DNA of 30,925 bases from Chloroflexota bacterium (GTDB taxonomy: Bacteria; Chloroflexota; Dehalococcoidia; Tepidiformales; Tepidiformaceae). Below the pieces are notes generated by a model that worked only from the letters and a program-made list of their open reading frames with translations, searched no databases and was not told the origin of the DNA. Position numbers and translations under genes: made by a program. Each line of letters begins with the position of its first letter. The first letter of the stretch is position 1. Positions 6,860 through 15,470 of this stretch are shown piece by piece. Location: the NCBI GenBank assembly GCA_963169135.1, contig CAUJEQ010000195.1, forward strand, positions 1 through 30,925. Direction: 5' to 3'.

Positions 6860-7611
6860 CTCCCGATGCCGCCCTTCCCCATCCCGCCTCCAGCCCATCC
6901 ACCCTGTCCGTGGATGTCCGTGACCTGACGTTCACCTATCCCGATGGCTTCGAGGCGCTCAAGGGCATCTCGCTGGCGATCAAACAGGGTGAGAAAGTTG
7001 CTCTCATCGGGCCGAACGGCGCTGGGAAGAGCACCCTCATGCTCCACCTCAACGGCATCAACGAGCCCACCTCAGGGGCCGTCACCATCGCGGGCCTCCC
7101 CGTGACCCGCCAGAACATCGGCCGCATCCGCGCGGCAGTCGGGCTGGTGTTTCAGGACCCCGACGACCAGCTCTTCAGCCCAACTGTCTACGACGACGTC
7201 GCTTTCGGACCCATCCACATGGGCTTCCCGAAAGTCGAGGTTGACGCTCGGGTTACTGCCGCCCTCGCCGCTGTCGGCCTTGCCGGCTTCGAACGCCGCC
7301 AGCCGTTCCATCTCTCCATCGGCCAGCGCAAGCGCGCCGCCCTTGCCACGGTGCTCTCCATGGCGCCCAGCGTTCTTGTTCTCGATGAGCCCTCCGCGGG
7401 CCTCGATCCCCGCGGCCGGCGCGAGCTGATCAACCTCCTCCGGGACCTCGAACAGACCATGCTTGTGAGCACGCACGACATGAAGCTCGTATCCGAGATC
7501 TTCCCGCGGACGATCATCGTCGATGACGGCCGCATCGTCGCCGACGGCGCCACGGACGCAATCCTCGCTGACGCCGCCCTCCTGGAATCCCACGGCCTGG
7601 AACAACCCTGA
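6856..7611 (+). CDS. cbiO: Ni/Co importer ATPase subunit CbiO
   Basis: This 251-residue ABC ATPase powers the CbiMNQ complex at the inner face of the membrane. The start is the ATG within ATGA overlapping the cbiQ stop; a longer upstream frame exists but lies inside cbiQ. All motifs are present: Walker A GPNGAGKST (52-60), Q-loop VFQDPDDQLF with Gln100, signature LSIGQRKR (153-160), Walker B VLVLDEPSAGLDP with Asp177 and Glu178, and the switch His207 in STHD. The signature has Ile in place of the second residue of LSGGQ, which is a tolerated variation. The short N-terminal tail rich in Pro and Ser is not conserved. It is the last gene of the unit, and I see no terminator in the 53 bp before the next gene. 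Confidence 0.92.
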   Translation: MTPDAALPHPASSPSTLSVDVRDLTFTYPDGFEALKGISLAIKQGEKVALIGPNGAGKSTLMLHLNGINEPTSGAVTIAGLPVTRQNIGRIRAAVGLVFQDPDDQLFSPTVYDDVAFGPIHMGFPKVEVDARVTAALAAVGLAGFERRQPFHLSIGQRKRAALATVLSMAPSVLVLDEPSAGLDPRGRRELINLLRDLEQTMLVSTHDMKLVSEIFPRTIIVDDGRIVADGATDAILADAALLESHGLEQP

Positions 7612-7651
7612 CGTTCGCGGCGTTGAGTGACGGAATTCACACTTCCACACG

Positions 7652-7657
7652 TATACT
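7652..7657 (+). promoter_or_regulatory. Candidate -10 box for a leaderless SirB1-crp-hemW-selB transcript
   Basis: TATACT lies 7 nt before the GTG at 7665. No Shine-Dalgarno precedes that start and no clear -35 is seen. This suggests that transcription starts at the initiation codon. Confidence 0.5.
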
Positions 7658-7664
7658 GAGTAGC

Positions 7665-8504
7665 GTGTTCCACCAGGACTTCGATGCTTTCGCCCAGGCC
7701 GTCAGGGGTGCCGACCACGAGGTCGACCTCTACGGCGCTGCCATGGTCATCGCGCGCCTCGGTGGGCACATCGTCGACCCCCATCTCACAGCTGCTCAAC
7801 TCGACAACTTGGCCGAAGCCGCCCGCGAACATGCGGGCGACAGCGCCTCACCTGATGCGCTCGCGCACGCCATCGACCACCAGCTCTTTAGCGTTTATGG
7901 CTTCCATGGAAATACCGAAGACTACGCCGACCCGGCGAACAGCTACCTCGATCGCGTCGTCGAACGCCGCGCTGGCATCCCGATCACGCTTTCTCTGGTC
8001 TACATGGAAGTCGCCCAGCGTATCGGGCTCCAGTGCGACGGCATTGGCTACCCGGGCCACTTCATCGTCCGCTACGGGGATCCCCAGGACCCGGTCTACG
8101 TCGACCCGTTCCAGCAGGGCGCCCGCATCGACCGCACCGAACTGCTCGCCCGCCTCCGCTCGCTCAACGTTGGGACCGCCAATCCCGAGACGTTTCTCGC
8201 TGCGGTCACTCGCCGCCAGATCCTCCAGCGCATGCTGAACAACCTTCATGCCATCTTCCGCGAACGGCGCGACCTCGACCGCTGGTACGCCGTCCTCGAA
8301 CTTCAGCTTCGTCTCGAACCGTGGAACGCAGCACTCGTCGGCGAACGCGGCATGCTGCACTACCGCCTTGGCCGTGTCGACGAAGCCTTCCACGATCTCG
8401 AGGCTTACGTCTCAAACGGCGACCGGCTCGAGACCAGCACCGGCGCCATCCGCCTGCTCGATCAACTACGCCTCCGCTATGGGGGCACGGGGGAACCGCG
8501 ATGA
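7665..8504 (+). CDS. SirB1-family transglutaminase-like protein
   Basis: This protein of about 279 residues belongs to the SirB1 family: a transglutaminase-like N-terminal domain followed by a TPR-like tail. The hallmark region is YLDRVVERRAGIPITLSLVYMEVAQRIGL (about residues 86-114), then CDGIGYPGHFIVRYG and VYVDPFQQG. These carry the conserved GIPI, GxPGHF and DPF motifs. The second half (VLELQLRLEPWNAALVGERGMLHYRLG) resembles tetratricopeptide helices. The biochemical role of the family is not settled. I prefer the GTG at 7665, 7 nt after a TATACT box; an in-frame TTG at 7623 would start upstream of that promoter and lacks a ribosome-binding site. The stop overlaps the regulator gene by ATGA. 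Confidence 0.8.
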   Translation: MFHQDFDAFAQAVRGADHEVDLYGAAMVIARLGGHIVDPHLTAAQLDNLAEAAREHAGDSASPDALAHAIDHQLFSVYGFHGNTEDYADPANSYLDRVVERRAGIPITLSLVYMEVAQRIGLQCDGIGYPGHFIVRYGDPQDPVYVDPFQQGARIDRTELLARLRSLNVGTANPETFLAAVTRRQILQRMLNNLHAIFRERRDLDRWYAVLELQLRLEPWNAALVGERGMLHYRLGRVDEAFHDLEAYVSNGDRLETSTGAIRLLDQLRLRYGGTGEPR

Positions 8505-9277
8505 CCACACTGACCGAAGCCCGCAACGTGCCCGCCCGTGGCCGCCAGGCCCTCCAGCGCTCCATTGCCTGGTATCTGCGCCAGCTCAGCCGCGTACTCA
8601 ATGTCCTGAGCGACGAAGAACTCGGCCGCCTCATCCCCTTGCTCACCGAGCGCCAGTTCAAGCCCCGCCAGGTCATCTTCACCGCCGGTGACCCCGCTGA
8701 GCGCGTCTACCTCATCCTCAAAGGCCGCGTGAAGATCTACCAGGTCGCCGAGAACGGTAAGGAGATCATCCTCGACGTCGTCGGCAAGGGCGGCGTCGTG
8801 GGCGACATGGCCATCGTCGAGGATGGTGAGCGCACCGCCTGCGCCCAGGCGATCGTCGACACCATGGCCGTCAGCATCTCCTGGGAGGACTTCGCTCACC
8901 TCCTCCAGCAATCTCCGCGCCTCGGGTTCGCCATGATGGAGCTCATGGCCCATCGCCTGGCCGGGATGCAGCGCACCTTCATGAACATTGTCTCCAAGCC
9001 GGTCTCCGCACGTCTCGCCGATACGCTCATCAGCCGCCAGGAAGAGGGCTTCGTCTACCTTGGCCTCACCCACCAGGAGCTCGCCCAGACCATCGGCACC
9101 AGCCGCGAGACCGTGACCGCTCTGCTTAGCCGCTTTGTCACCCTTGGCACCATCACTCCCGTCCCCGATGGTTACCGGATCACCGACGAAGACCTGCTTG
9201 ACGACATCGCCAACGGCGATCTCCCCGTCTCGCCCCGCCATCCGGTGAATCCGCAGACGAGTACCATGGCGGGGTAA
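8501..9277 (+). CDS. Crp/Fnr-family transcription regulator
   Basis: This 258-residue cytoplasmic regulator has a cyclic-nucleotide-binding-like beta roll at about residues 40-155. That region includes AGDPAERVYLILKGRVKIY and the phosphate-cassette-like GDMAIVEDGERTACAQA. A dimerisation helix (about 145-175) is followed by a winged HTH with LTHQELAQTIGTSRETVTALLSRF (about 195-218). The cassette has GD instead of the usual GE, but the Arg-Thr pair is kept, so cNMP binding is possible but not assured. There is no N-terminal cysteine cluster, so an FNR-type 4Fe-4S sensor is unlikely. The start ATG overlaps the previous stop (ATGA), with GGGGGA about 6 bases upstream. The gene lies in an overlapping chain with GDPD and hemW, and its own operon may be a target. 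Confidence 0.88.
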   Translation: MTTLTEARNVPARGRQALQRSIAWYLRQLSRVLNVLSDEELGRLIPLLTERQFKPRQVIFTAGDPAERVYLILKGRVKIYQVAENGKEIILDVVGKGGVVGDMAIVEDGERTACAQAIVDTMAVSISWEDFAHLLQQSPRLGFAMMELMAHRLAGMQRTFMNIVSKPVSARLADTLISRQEEGFVYLGLTHQELAQTIGTSRETVTALLSRFVTLGTITPVPDGYRITDEDLLDDIANGDLPVSPRHPVNPQTSTMAG

Positions 9278-9978
9278 TGGCGCTGTCCGCCTCCGCTCTC
9301 GAGCACTTTCTCCCCGGCCGCACAGGGCCAGCCATCATCGCCCACGGCGGCGGTAACTCCGTTGACCACGTCCGTGACTACGTCGCGGCAGGCGCCGACT
9401 ACCTCGAAGTCGACCTCTGGATCCACCGTGGCCGCTTCGAGGCCCGCCATGAGCGCCGTGTGCGCCTGCTGCCCCTCCTGTTCGAAAAGTGGTACCTCCG
9501 CCGTGTGCCCAGCGCGCATTACGGTCTCGTCGAACTCCTCGAAGCGGCTGCGGGTAGCTCCGCCGGCATCTTTCTCGACCTCAAGAACGGCGGCGCCGAG
9601 GCCGCCGGCGCCATCGCCCAGGTGATAGCCGCCACCGGCATCACGCCGCGCATCGTTGCCTCGTCGCAGCAATGGAAGGCTCTCCGGGCCGTTGCCGAGC
9701 AGCTCCCCGAGGTCGATACCTTTTACTCGATTGATGTACGGGCAAAACTTGACCTGTTCCTCTCCGTATCCGAGCGAGACGTGCGCCCGCGAGGCGTTTC
9801 GTGCCGCCACTCGCTTCTGAGCGCCCCCATCGTCCGCCGGCTCAGCGATCGCGGGCTGCTCGTCGTGGCCTGGACGGTGGACGACACCGAGCGGGCACGA
9901 GAACTCGTGGACTGGGGCGTCCACGGCATCACGACCCATCGCGTCGCCGAGATGCACGAAGAATTCGGGCACAGCTGA
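9277..9978 (+). CDS. Glycerophosphodiester phosphodiesterase-like protein
   Basis: This 233-residue TIM-barrel protein of the GDPD family would hydrolyse glycerophosphodiesters to glycerol-3-phosphate and an alcohol. It begins PAIIAHGGGNSVDHV, where canonical enzymes have HRG...PEN(T). It continues GADYLEVDLWIHRGRFEARHE, which keeps the metal ligands Glu and Asp of ExD and the second catalytic His. FLDLKN, IVASSQQWKALRAV, VVAWTVDD and GVHGITTHR match the later family segments. The Arg of HRG and the PENT motif are changed, so activity or substrate could differ. No signal peptide is seen, so it is cytoplasmic. The start overlaps the regulator stop (TAATG) and its own stop overlaps hemW (TGATG). 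Confidence 0.75.
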   Translation: MALSASALEHFLPGRTGPAIIAHGGGNSVDHVRDYVAAGADYLEVDLWIHRGRFEARHERRVRLLPLLFEKWYLRRVPSAHYGLVELLEAAAGSSAGIFLDLKNGGAEAAGAIAQVIAATGITPRIVASSQQWKALRAVAEQLPEVDTFYSIDVRAKLDLFLSVSERDVRPRGVSCRHSLLSAPIVRRLSDRGLLVVAWTVDDTERARELVDWGVHGITTHRVAEMHEEFGHS

Positions 9979-11153
9979 TGCAGCCACTGTCCGTCTACGT
10001 CCACATCCCCTTCTGCACCGTGAAGTGCGGCTACTGCGATTTCAATACCTACTCGGGCATGGATAACCTGAAGGAGGCCTATGGCGCCGCGCTCGTGGCC
10101 GAGGTGCATGCCAATGCGTCCCTCCTCTCGGGCCGGAGCATCGCCTCCATCGGCTTCGGTGGGGGCACTCCGAGTGAAGTGGCCGCGGACCACGTCGCCG
10201 GCGTGGTAGCCGCCATCCGTGAACACGCCCCGCTCGAACCGGCTGCCGAGGTCACCCTCGAGGCCAATCCAGGCACTCTCGATCGGCCTCAGCTCGAAGC
10301 TCTCCGTGCCGCTGGCGTCACGAGGCTCTCGATTGGCGCCCAGAGCTTCCACGCGGATGAACTCCGCTTCCTCGACCGCATCCACTCCCCCCAGGCGACC
10401 GCCGCCTCCGTCGAGTTCGCCCGGAAGGCCGGCTTCGAAAGCATCGGCCTCGACCTCATCTACGGTCTTCCGGGCCAGGCGCTCAACGCCTGGATCGAAT
10501 CGCTCGTCATTGCCATCCGGCTTGGTCCCGACCACATCTCGATCTACGCTCTCACCGTCGAAGATGGCACGCCGCTGGCCCGCCGCGTCCGCAAGGGCGA
10601 GGTGACCCCGCTCGACCCCGATGCGGTCGCAGACCTCTACGAAGCCGCCACGGATCGCCTGGCCGCGGCCGGCTACCTCCAGTACGAACTCTCGAACTGG
10701 GCACGGCCCGGCCACCACTCCCGCCACAACATGATCTACTGGACCGACGGTGAGTACCTTGCCATCGGCGCCGGCGCCCACGGCTACCTGGGCGGTGAGC
10801 GCTACGAGAACGTCGCCCATCCCCGCGCCTACATCGCCGCCGTCGAAGAACGCGCTCCGGCACCCCGCCCCGCCAGCGAATCTGCCTACCGCCCTGGCGC
10901 CGTGATGGCCATGGCCGACTGGGTTTCCCTTCGCTTGCGCCTCCTCGAAGGGTTCGACCAACGAGAGTTCGATGCTCGCTTCAGTGTGCCGCTCCGAAAA
11001 GTGGGCGGCGCCGTGCTCGAAGACTGCATCTCCGCCGGCGTGCTCGAACTCGTCCCCCGTGTCCGCCTCACCCGTGCGGGCCGCCTCCTCCACGGCGAGG
11101 TCAGCGCTCGATTCCTTGCCCATCTCCAGAACACCCTCGCCCCAACCGGCTAG
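9978..11153 (+). CDS. hemW: Radical SAM heme chaperone HemW (HemN-like)
   Basis: This 391-residue radical SAM protein has the cluster-binding CTVKCGYCDF (Cys13, Cys17, Cys20). The YCDF ending is typical of HemW rather than of true coproporphyrinogen dehydrogenase HemN. IGFGGGTPSEV, TLEANPGTLDRPQLEALRAAGVTRLSIGAQSF, IGLDLIYGLPGQ and the HNMIYW segment follow in the family order. A C-terminal HemN-type winged domain is visible (FDARFSVPLRKVGGAVLEDC...). HemW is known to bind and deliver heme to respiratory proteins. The start overlaps the GDPD stop (TGATG), so it is coupled to it. Its own TAG is part of a TAGACT box that may serve selB, 11 bases downstream. Confidence 0.9.
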   Translation: MQPLSVYVHIPFCTVKCGYCDFNTYSGMDNLKEAYGAALVAEVHANASLLSGRSIASIGFGGGTPSEVAADHVAGVVAAIREHAPLEPAAEVTLEANPGTLDRPQLEALRAAGVTRLSIGAQSFHADELRFLDRIHSPQATAASVEFARKAGFESIGLDLIYGLPGQALNAWIESLVIAIRLGPDHISIYALTVEDGTPLARRVRKGEVTPLDPDAVADLYEAATDRLAAAGYLQYELSNWARPGHHSRHNMIYWTDGEYLAIGAGAHGYLGGERYENVAHPRAYIAAVEERAPAPRPASESAYRPGAVMAMADWVSLRLRLLEGFDQREFDARFSVPLRKVGGAVLEDCISAGVLELVPRVRLTRAGRLLHGEVSARFLAHLQNTLAPTG

Positions 11154-11164
11154 ACTCGATCCCA

Positions 11165-13003
11165 ATGCACGTCATCGGCACAGCCGGCCATGTCGACCAC
11201 GGCAAGAGCACCCTCGTGAAGGCCCTGACCGGCATCGACCCCGACCGCCTTCGCGAGGAAAAGGAACGCGGCCTCACCATCGACCTCGGCTTCGCCTGGC
11301 TCGAACTCCCGTCCGGCCGCGAAGTCAGCATCGTCGACGTGCCCGGTCATGAGCGGTTCATCAAGAACATGCTCGCCGGTGCTGGCGGCGTCGACCTGGC
11401 GCTCCTGGTTGTCGCGGCCGACGAGGGTCCCATGCCCCAGACCCGCGAACACCTGGCCATCCTCGACCTGCTCGATGTACCGGCCGGCATCGTCGTGCTC
11501 ACCAGGACCGACCTCGTCGAAACCGATTACGTCGATCTCGTCGAGGCCGAACTCGAAGAGGTCCTCACCGGCTCCCGCCTCCAGGACGCCCCCATCCTCC
11601 GCGTCTGTGCCACCTCGGGAGAGGGGATCGAGGCCCTCAAGCTCGCCATCGATGGGGCACTCGACGCGACCCCGCCCAAGCGTGATCTCGGCCGCCCCCG
11701 CCTCCCCATCGATCGCGCGTTTACCATCCAGGGCTTCGGCGTCGTCGTCACCGGCACCCTCGTCGATGGCGCGCTGTCCGTCGGTCAGGAAGTGGAACTC
11801 CAGCCCGGCGCCCTGCGCGCCCGCATCCGCGGGCTTCAGCGCCACCGGACGAAGGTCGACCGTCTCGATCCGGGCACCCGCGCCGCGGTGAACCTCAGCG
11901 GCCTCCATATCGAGGACATCCGCCGCGGCATGGTCGTCGCCGCTCCCGGTTCGGTCACACCGGCACGCGTGCTCGATGTCCGCCTCCGCGCCACGCCCAT
12001 GCTCGCGCATCCCCTCGCCCACGACGCGGGTGTCACCGTCCTCAGCGCGACTGCCGAGTCCGAGGCGCGCCTCCGCCTCCTCGACCGCGATGCCCTCCTG
12101 GCGGGCGAAGGGGCCTGGGCGCAGCTGGTCCTCGATCAGCCAATGCCCGCCCTCCCGGGTGACCACTGCATCGTCCGCACGCCGAACGATACCGTCGCGG
12201 GTGGCGTCATCGTCGCCGTCAACGCGAAACGGCGCCGCCGCAACCACGCCCCGACGATGCAGGCCCTCGATCGCCTGCTCCAGGGCTCGCCAGAGGACCG
12301 CATTCTCGAGCGCTTGCTCGCCGGTCCCGCCGCGCCTGCCGAACTCGCTCCTCTCGCAGGGGATGACGCGCGTGTCGTTTCCACCGGCCTGGAATCCCTC
12401 ATCGCCTCAGGTACCGTGGTGCTGTCCGGGGGGAAGGCGGCGGCTGCTGCATGGCTCTCGGCACAGGCAGGTCGACTGGTGGGGGCCGTCGACGAGTACC
12501 TCCGGGCCAACCCGCTCCGCCTCGCTGCACCCCGCGAGCACGTTCGCGGCGGCCTGCGCCTCGATCCGTCCTCGTTTGACCTCGTGGTATCCCATGCGGT
12601 CGCTTCCGGCGCGCTTTCGGAAGCCGGTGCAGGGCTCGCTCCCCCGGGCTATGAGCCTGCCTTAACGTCCACGCAACATCGGGAGGTCGAAGCCTTCCTC
12701 GCTGACATCCGCGAGGGCGGAGCCAGCCCCCCCACCGACCGGGTCCCGCCTCCGCCTCTGCTGGCCTACCTGGCTGACCGCGGCGTCGTCGTCGATACCG
12801 GTACCGGCGTCGTCTTCGATGCAGCCGTCTTCGCGGGCATGCTGGAGCGCACGCGGAGCCACATTTCCGCGACCGGCGCCATTTCCCTTGCCGAGGCGCG
12901 GGACCTCTTCGGCACCAGCCGGAAGTACGCGCAGGCCTTCCTCGAACACCTCGATGCCCTCCACATCACCCGGCGCAACGGTGATGTCCGCACCCTTCGC
13001 TAG
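11165..13003 (+). CDS. selB: Selenocysteine-specific elongation factor SelB
   Basis: This 612-residue translational GTPase delivers Sec-tRNA to UGA codons marked by a SECIS element. The GTPase domain has G1 GHVDHGKST (8-16), G3 DVPGHE (58-63) and a G4 region TRTD (113-116), where SelB proteins usually have TKxD or NKxD. Two EF-Tu-like barrels follow (GFGVVVTGTLVDG, then RRGMVVA). A long C-terminal winged-helix region ends FLEHLDALHITRRNGDVRTLR, as in SelB domain 4. The length is normal. No selA, selD or selC is in the window, and I saw no UGA-containing selenoprotein gene here. The gene follows hemW by 11 bp; a TAGACT at 11151-11156, 8 nt before the ATG, could start a separate leaderless message. 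Confidence 0.92.
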   Translation: MHVIGTAGHVDHGKSTLVKALTGIDPDRLREEKERGLTIDLGFAWLELPSGREVSIVDVPGHERFIKNMLAGAGGVDLALLVVAADEGPMPQTREHLAILDLLDVPAGIVVLTRTDLVETDYVDLVEAELEEVLTGSRLQDAPILRVCATSGEGIEALKLAIDGALDATPPKRDLGRPRLPIDRAFTIQGFGVVVTGTLVDGALSVGQEVELQPGALRARIRGLQRHRTKVDRLDPGTRAAVNLSGLHIEDIRRGMVVAAPGSVTPARVLDVRLRATPMLAHPLAHDAGVTVLSATAESEARLRLLDRDALLAGEGAWAQLVLDQPMPALPGDHCIVRTPNDTVAGGVIVAVNAKRRRRNHAPTMQALDRLLQGSPEDRILERLLAGPAAPAELAPLAGDDARVVSTGLESLIASGTVVLSGGKAAAAAWLSAQAGRLVGAVDEYLRANPLRLAAPREHVRGGLRLDPSSFDLVVSHAVASGALSEAGAGLAPPGYEPALTSTQHREVEAFLADIREGGASPPTDRVPPPPLLAYLADRGVVVDTGTGVVFDAAVFAGMLERTRSHISATGAISLAEARDLFGTSRKYAQAFLEHLDALHITRRNGDVRTLR

Positions 13004-13030
13004 AGACTTCGGCGATTGGCGTATGCAAAA

Positions 13031-13063
13031 CGCCGGGGCCGGATGAATATCCGCGCCCCGGCG
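13031..13063. terminator. Strong terminator hairpin between selB and secF
   Basis: CGCCGGGGC (13031-13039) pairs with GCCCCGGCG (13055-13063), with an inner CGGAT/ATCCG stem and a GAAT loop. Read on the minus strand, the stem is followed by TTTTGC, so it is a good intrinsic terminator for yajC-secDF. It may act for selB as well. Confidence 0.75.
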
Positions 13064-13084
13064 CTTGATTGAGTTGCCAGGCTC

Positions 13085-14065
13085 CTAGACGGCTTCGGCC
13101 GCCACGTCCTGTTCCTGGGCCGCGCCGCGCAGCCGCCGCCAGAACTTGCCGATGTCGCCGTTTTCCCAGACCACCAGCAGCTGCGAGGCCACGCCGATGC
13201 TCGAATACGTCCCCGCCACGATGCCGACCAACAGCACCAGCAGGAAGTTGCGGATGGTGTCTCCGCCGATCAGCATCATCGCCAGTACGGTGAACACCAC
13301 CACCAGGGAGGTATTGATCGACCGCGCCAGGGTCTCGGTCATGCTCGCGTTCACCGCTTCCTCGAAGGGCACGTACGGGTCGTTCGAGACCGTCTCGCGG
13401 ATACGGTCGAACACTACGATCGTGTCGTGCACGGAGAAGCCGATAACCGTCAGGATGGCGGTGATGAATGCCGTGTCCACTTCGGTGTTTCGGAACTCGC
13501 CAAGCACCGCGAACAGCCCGAGGATGATGAACGAGTCGTGTACGAGAGCCACGATCGCGCACGTTCCGTAGCGCCACGGCTTCGGGAGCTGGCGGAACAT
13601 TACCCACACATAGAGCAGGATGGCGACGGCCGCCGCGAACACCGCGAATGTCGCATACCGTGCAATCTCGCTGGATACCGTCCCCGAAACCGTCGAAAAA
13701 TCTTCCCGCGTGAACTCACCGAAGCGTGTCCGGAGTGCCGCCTCGATCTCGTCGATTTCGCCCGGCGGAGTCGGCCCTGCGGCGCTATCCAGGCTGGGTG
13801 CGTTCTCCAGTTCCGATGTCCGGATGATGTACGTGTTGGACCCGGCGCCCTGGATACGGGCCTCCGGGTGGTCCAGGTCTCGCATCGCCTGCCGCAGGTC
13901 GGACTGCGACACCGTTTGCTCAGTGAACTCCAGCGTGAACGACGAGCCGGAGGTGAACTCGATCCCGGCTTTCAGGCCCCAAAGGAGCAGCGCCCCCGAC
14001 GATGCCAGGAACAGGAACAGCGAAACGGAGAGATACCACCAGCGCTTACCAGCGAAATCCAGCAT
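13085..14065 (-). CDS. secF: Protein translocase subunit SecF
   Basis: This 326-residue membrane protein helps SecYEG export using the proton gradient. It has one N-terminal helix (about residues 12-31) and then KAGIEFTSGSSFTLEF, the SecF equivalent of the conserved GxDFxGG region. A large extracytoplasmic domain follows, then five helices with the family motifs ALVHDSFIILGLF, SVHDTIVVFDRIRE and ARSINTSLVVVFTVLAMMLIGG. The segment HDTIVVFDRIRE is the core SecF signature. It lies 4 bp after secD and is the last gene before the terminator. Separate SecD and SecF chains are the common arrangement. Confidence 0.93.
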   Translation of the reverse strand: MLDFAGKRWWYLSVSLFLFLASSGALLLWGLKAGIEFTSGSSFTLEFTEQTVSQSDLRQAMRDLDHPEARIQGAGSNTYIIRTSELENAPSLDSAAGPTPPGEIDEIEAALRTRFGEFTREDFSTVSGTVSSEIARYATFAVFAAAVAILLYVWVMFRQLPKPWRYGTCAIVALVHDSFIILGLFAVLGEFRNTEVDTAFITAILTVIGFSVHDTIVVFDRIRETVSNDPYVPFEEAVNASMTETLARSINTSLVVVFTVLAMMLIGGDTIRNFLLVLLVGIVAGTYSSIGVASQLLVVWENGDIGKFWRRLRGAAQEQDVAAEAV

Positions 14066-14069
14066 GTGG

Positions 14070-15470
14070 CTACTCCCCCGTCGCCCTGGCTGCCCGCCCG
14101 GCCGGTTTCGTCCGTTTCACTTCTTCCGCGTTGAACAGGAAATGGCTCTTCGCCAGCGGCGTGCCCAGCACCATCTTCAGGAACGTCCGCGTCACCGTGA
14201 TCGCCGAGAACATGCTGATCCCGACGCCAATCGCCAGTGTGAGCGCGAAACCCTGCACCAGCGAGGCACCGAACTGGCTTCCGAACCAGTACAGGATGAG
14301 ACACGTGATCAGCGTCGAGACGTTCGAGTCCCGGATCGATGACCATGCCCGCGCAAACCCGATGTCGATCGCCGCGCCCAGTGTGCGGCCCCGGCGCAGC
14401 TCCTCTTTCATGCGCTCGAAGATGAGCACATTCGCGTCCACCGCGATGCCGATTGAGAGGACGAACGCCGCGATGCCCGAGAGTGTCAGCGTGACGGGCC
14501 ACACCTTGAACACCATCAACGTCACGGAGGTGTACACCAGCAGTGCCACCGAGGCCAGTACTCCGGGAAGCCGGTAGAACAGGATCATGAAGAGCATCAC
14601 GGCAAGCAGGCCGACTTCGCCCGCCTTCACGGAGTCCAGCACCGAGTCCTCGCCCAGGGTGGCGCTCACCTCTTTCGCCTGGATGATCTCCAGCGGGATC
14701 GGCAGGGCGCCCGCGTTCAGCTGTTTCGAGAGGTTGTTCGCGGCCGTGAAAGACTCCTGCCCCGTGATTCGGCCCTGGTCGGTGATCACCGCCTGTACCG
14801 CCGCCTCTGACAGCACTTCGCCGTCGAGCATGACCACCAGGAAGTTGCGAGCGTCGGACGATGGATACTGGACCGCCCGCGTCGTGATCTGCTCCAGCAG
14901 CCGCGAACCCAGTCCCGTGGTCTCGAACACCACGGCGTAGGTTGTCCCGGACCGCTCAGCGAAGGTGTTGTTCTTCAGGTGCGCGCCCGTCATCGCGATG
15001 GTCTGTCCATCGATGACGCCGGTCGCCGGCACGAGTTCCGTGTTGTCGTTATAGGTCATGAACTGCAGCGCCGCCGTCTTGCCGATCAGGCTCTGGGCAT
15101 CGCTCAGCGAGAGCCCGGGGACCTGCACCGTCAGCCGGTTACCGCTCGTCTTCTGGATCTCAGCCTCGCTCACACCGAACTCGTTGACGCGTCGTTCAAC
15201 CACGTCTTTGGCCCCGTCCATCGCCTGGTCGAGGTCACCCTGGTAGTCCGCCGGCGGGTTCGCCTGGAGCACCAGGTACGAACCACCACGCAGGTCCAGC
15301 CCGAGCCGCATGGTTTCCCGCTCCCAGTCGCCGATCTTGATGCCTTTGCCTTCGGGCCAGAAGTCCCCGGGCAGGTAACGGGCGGGCGAACTCGGCCAAA
15401 CGACAATGACGCTGAACGTGGTCAGCGCCGCGACGAACAGGAACAGAAGGACGGTGGAAGTACTACGCAC
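14070..15470 (-). CDS. secD: Protein translocase subunit SecD
   Basis: This 466-residue membrane protein is the partner of SecF. An N-terminal helix (about residues 8-28) is followed by MRLGLDLRGGSYLVLQ (near 55-70), the SecD signature. The P1 extracytoplasmic domain includes NEFGVSEAEIQKTSGNRLTVQVPG. A block of helices contains GIAAFVLSIGIAVDANVLIFERMKEEL, with the charged Asp used in proton coupling, and ends RTFLKMVLG. It starts at GTG and overlaps the end of yajC by 8 bp, so translation is probably coupled. Length and order are standard. Confidence 0.93.
   Translation of the reverse strand: MRSTSTVLLFLFVAALTTFSVIVVWPSSPARYLPGDFWPEGKGIKIGDWERETMRLGLDLRGGSYLVLQANPPADYQGDLDQAMDGAKDVVERRVNEFGVSEAEIQKTSGNRLTVQVPGLSLSDAQSLIGKTAALQFMTYNDNTELVPATGVIDGQTIAMTGAHLKNNTFAERSGTTYAVVFETTGLGSRLLEQITTRAVQYPSSDARNFLVVMLDGEVLSEAAVQAVITDQGRITGQESFTAANNLSKQLNAGALPIPLEIIQAKEVSATLGEDSVLDSVKAGEVGLLAVMLFMILFYRLPGVLASVALLVYTSVTLMVFKVWPVTLTLSGIAAFVLSIGIAVDANVLIFERMKEELRRGRTLGAAIDIGFARAWSSIRDSNVSTLITCLILYWFGSQFGASLVQGFALTLAIGVGISMFSAITVTRTFLKMVLGTPLAKSHFLFNAEEVKRTKPAGRAARATGE

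Noticed and set aside
7623..7664. Earlier TTG start for the SirB1-like gene
   Set aside because: It lies upstream of the TATACT box, lacks a ribosome-binding site and adds 14 residues that do not look conserved.
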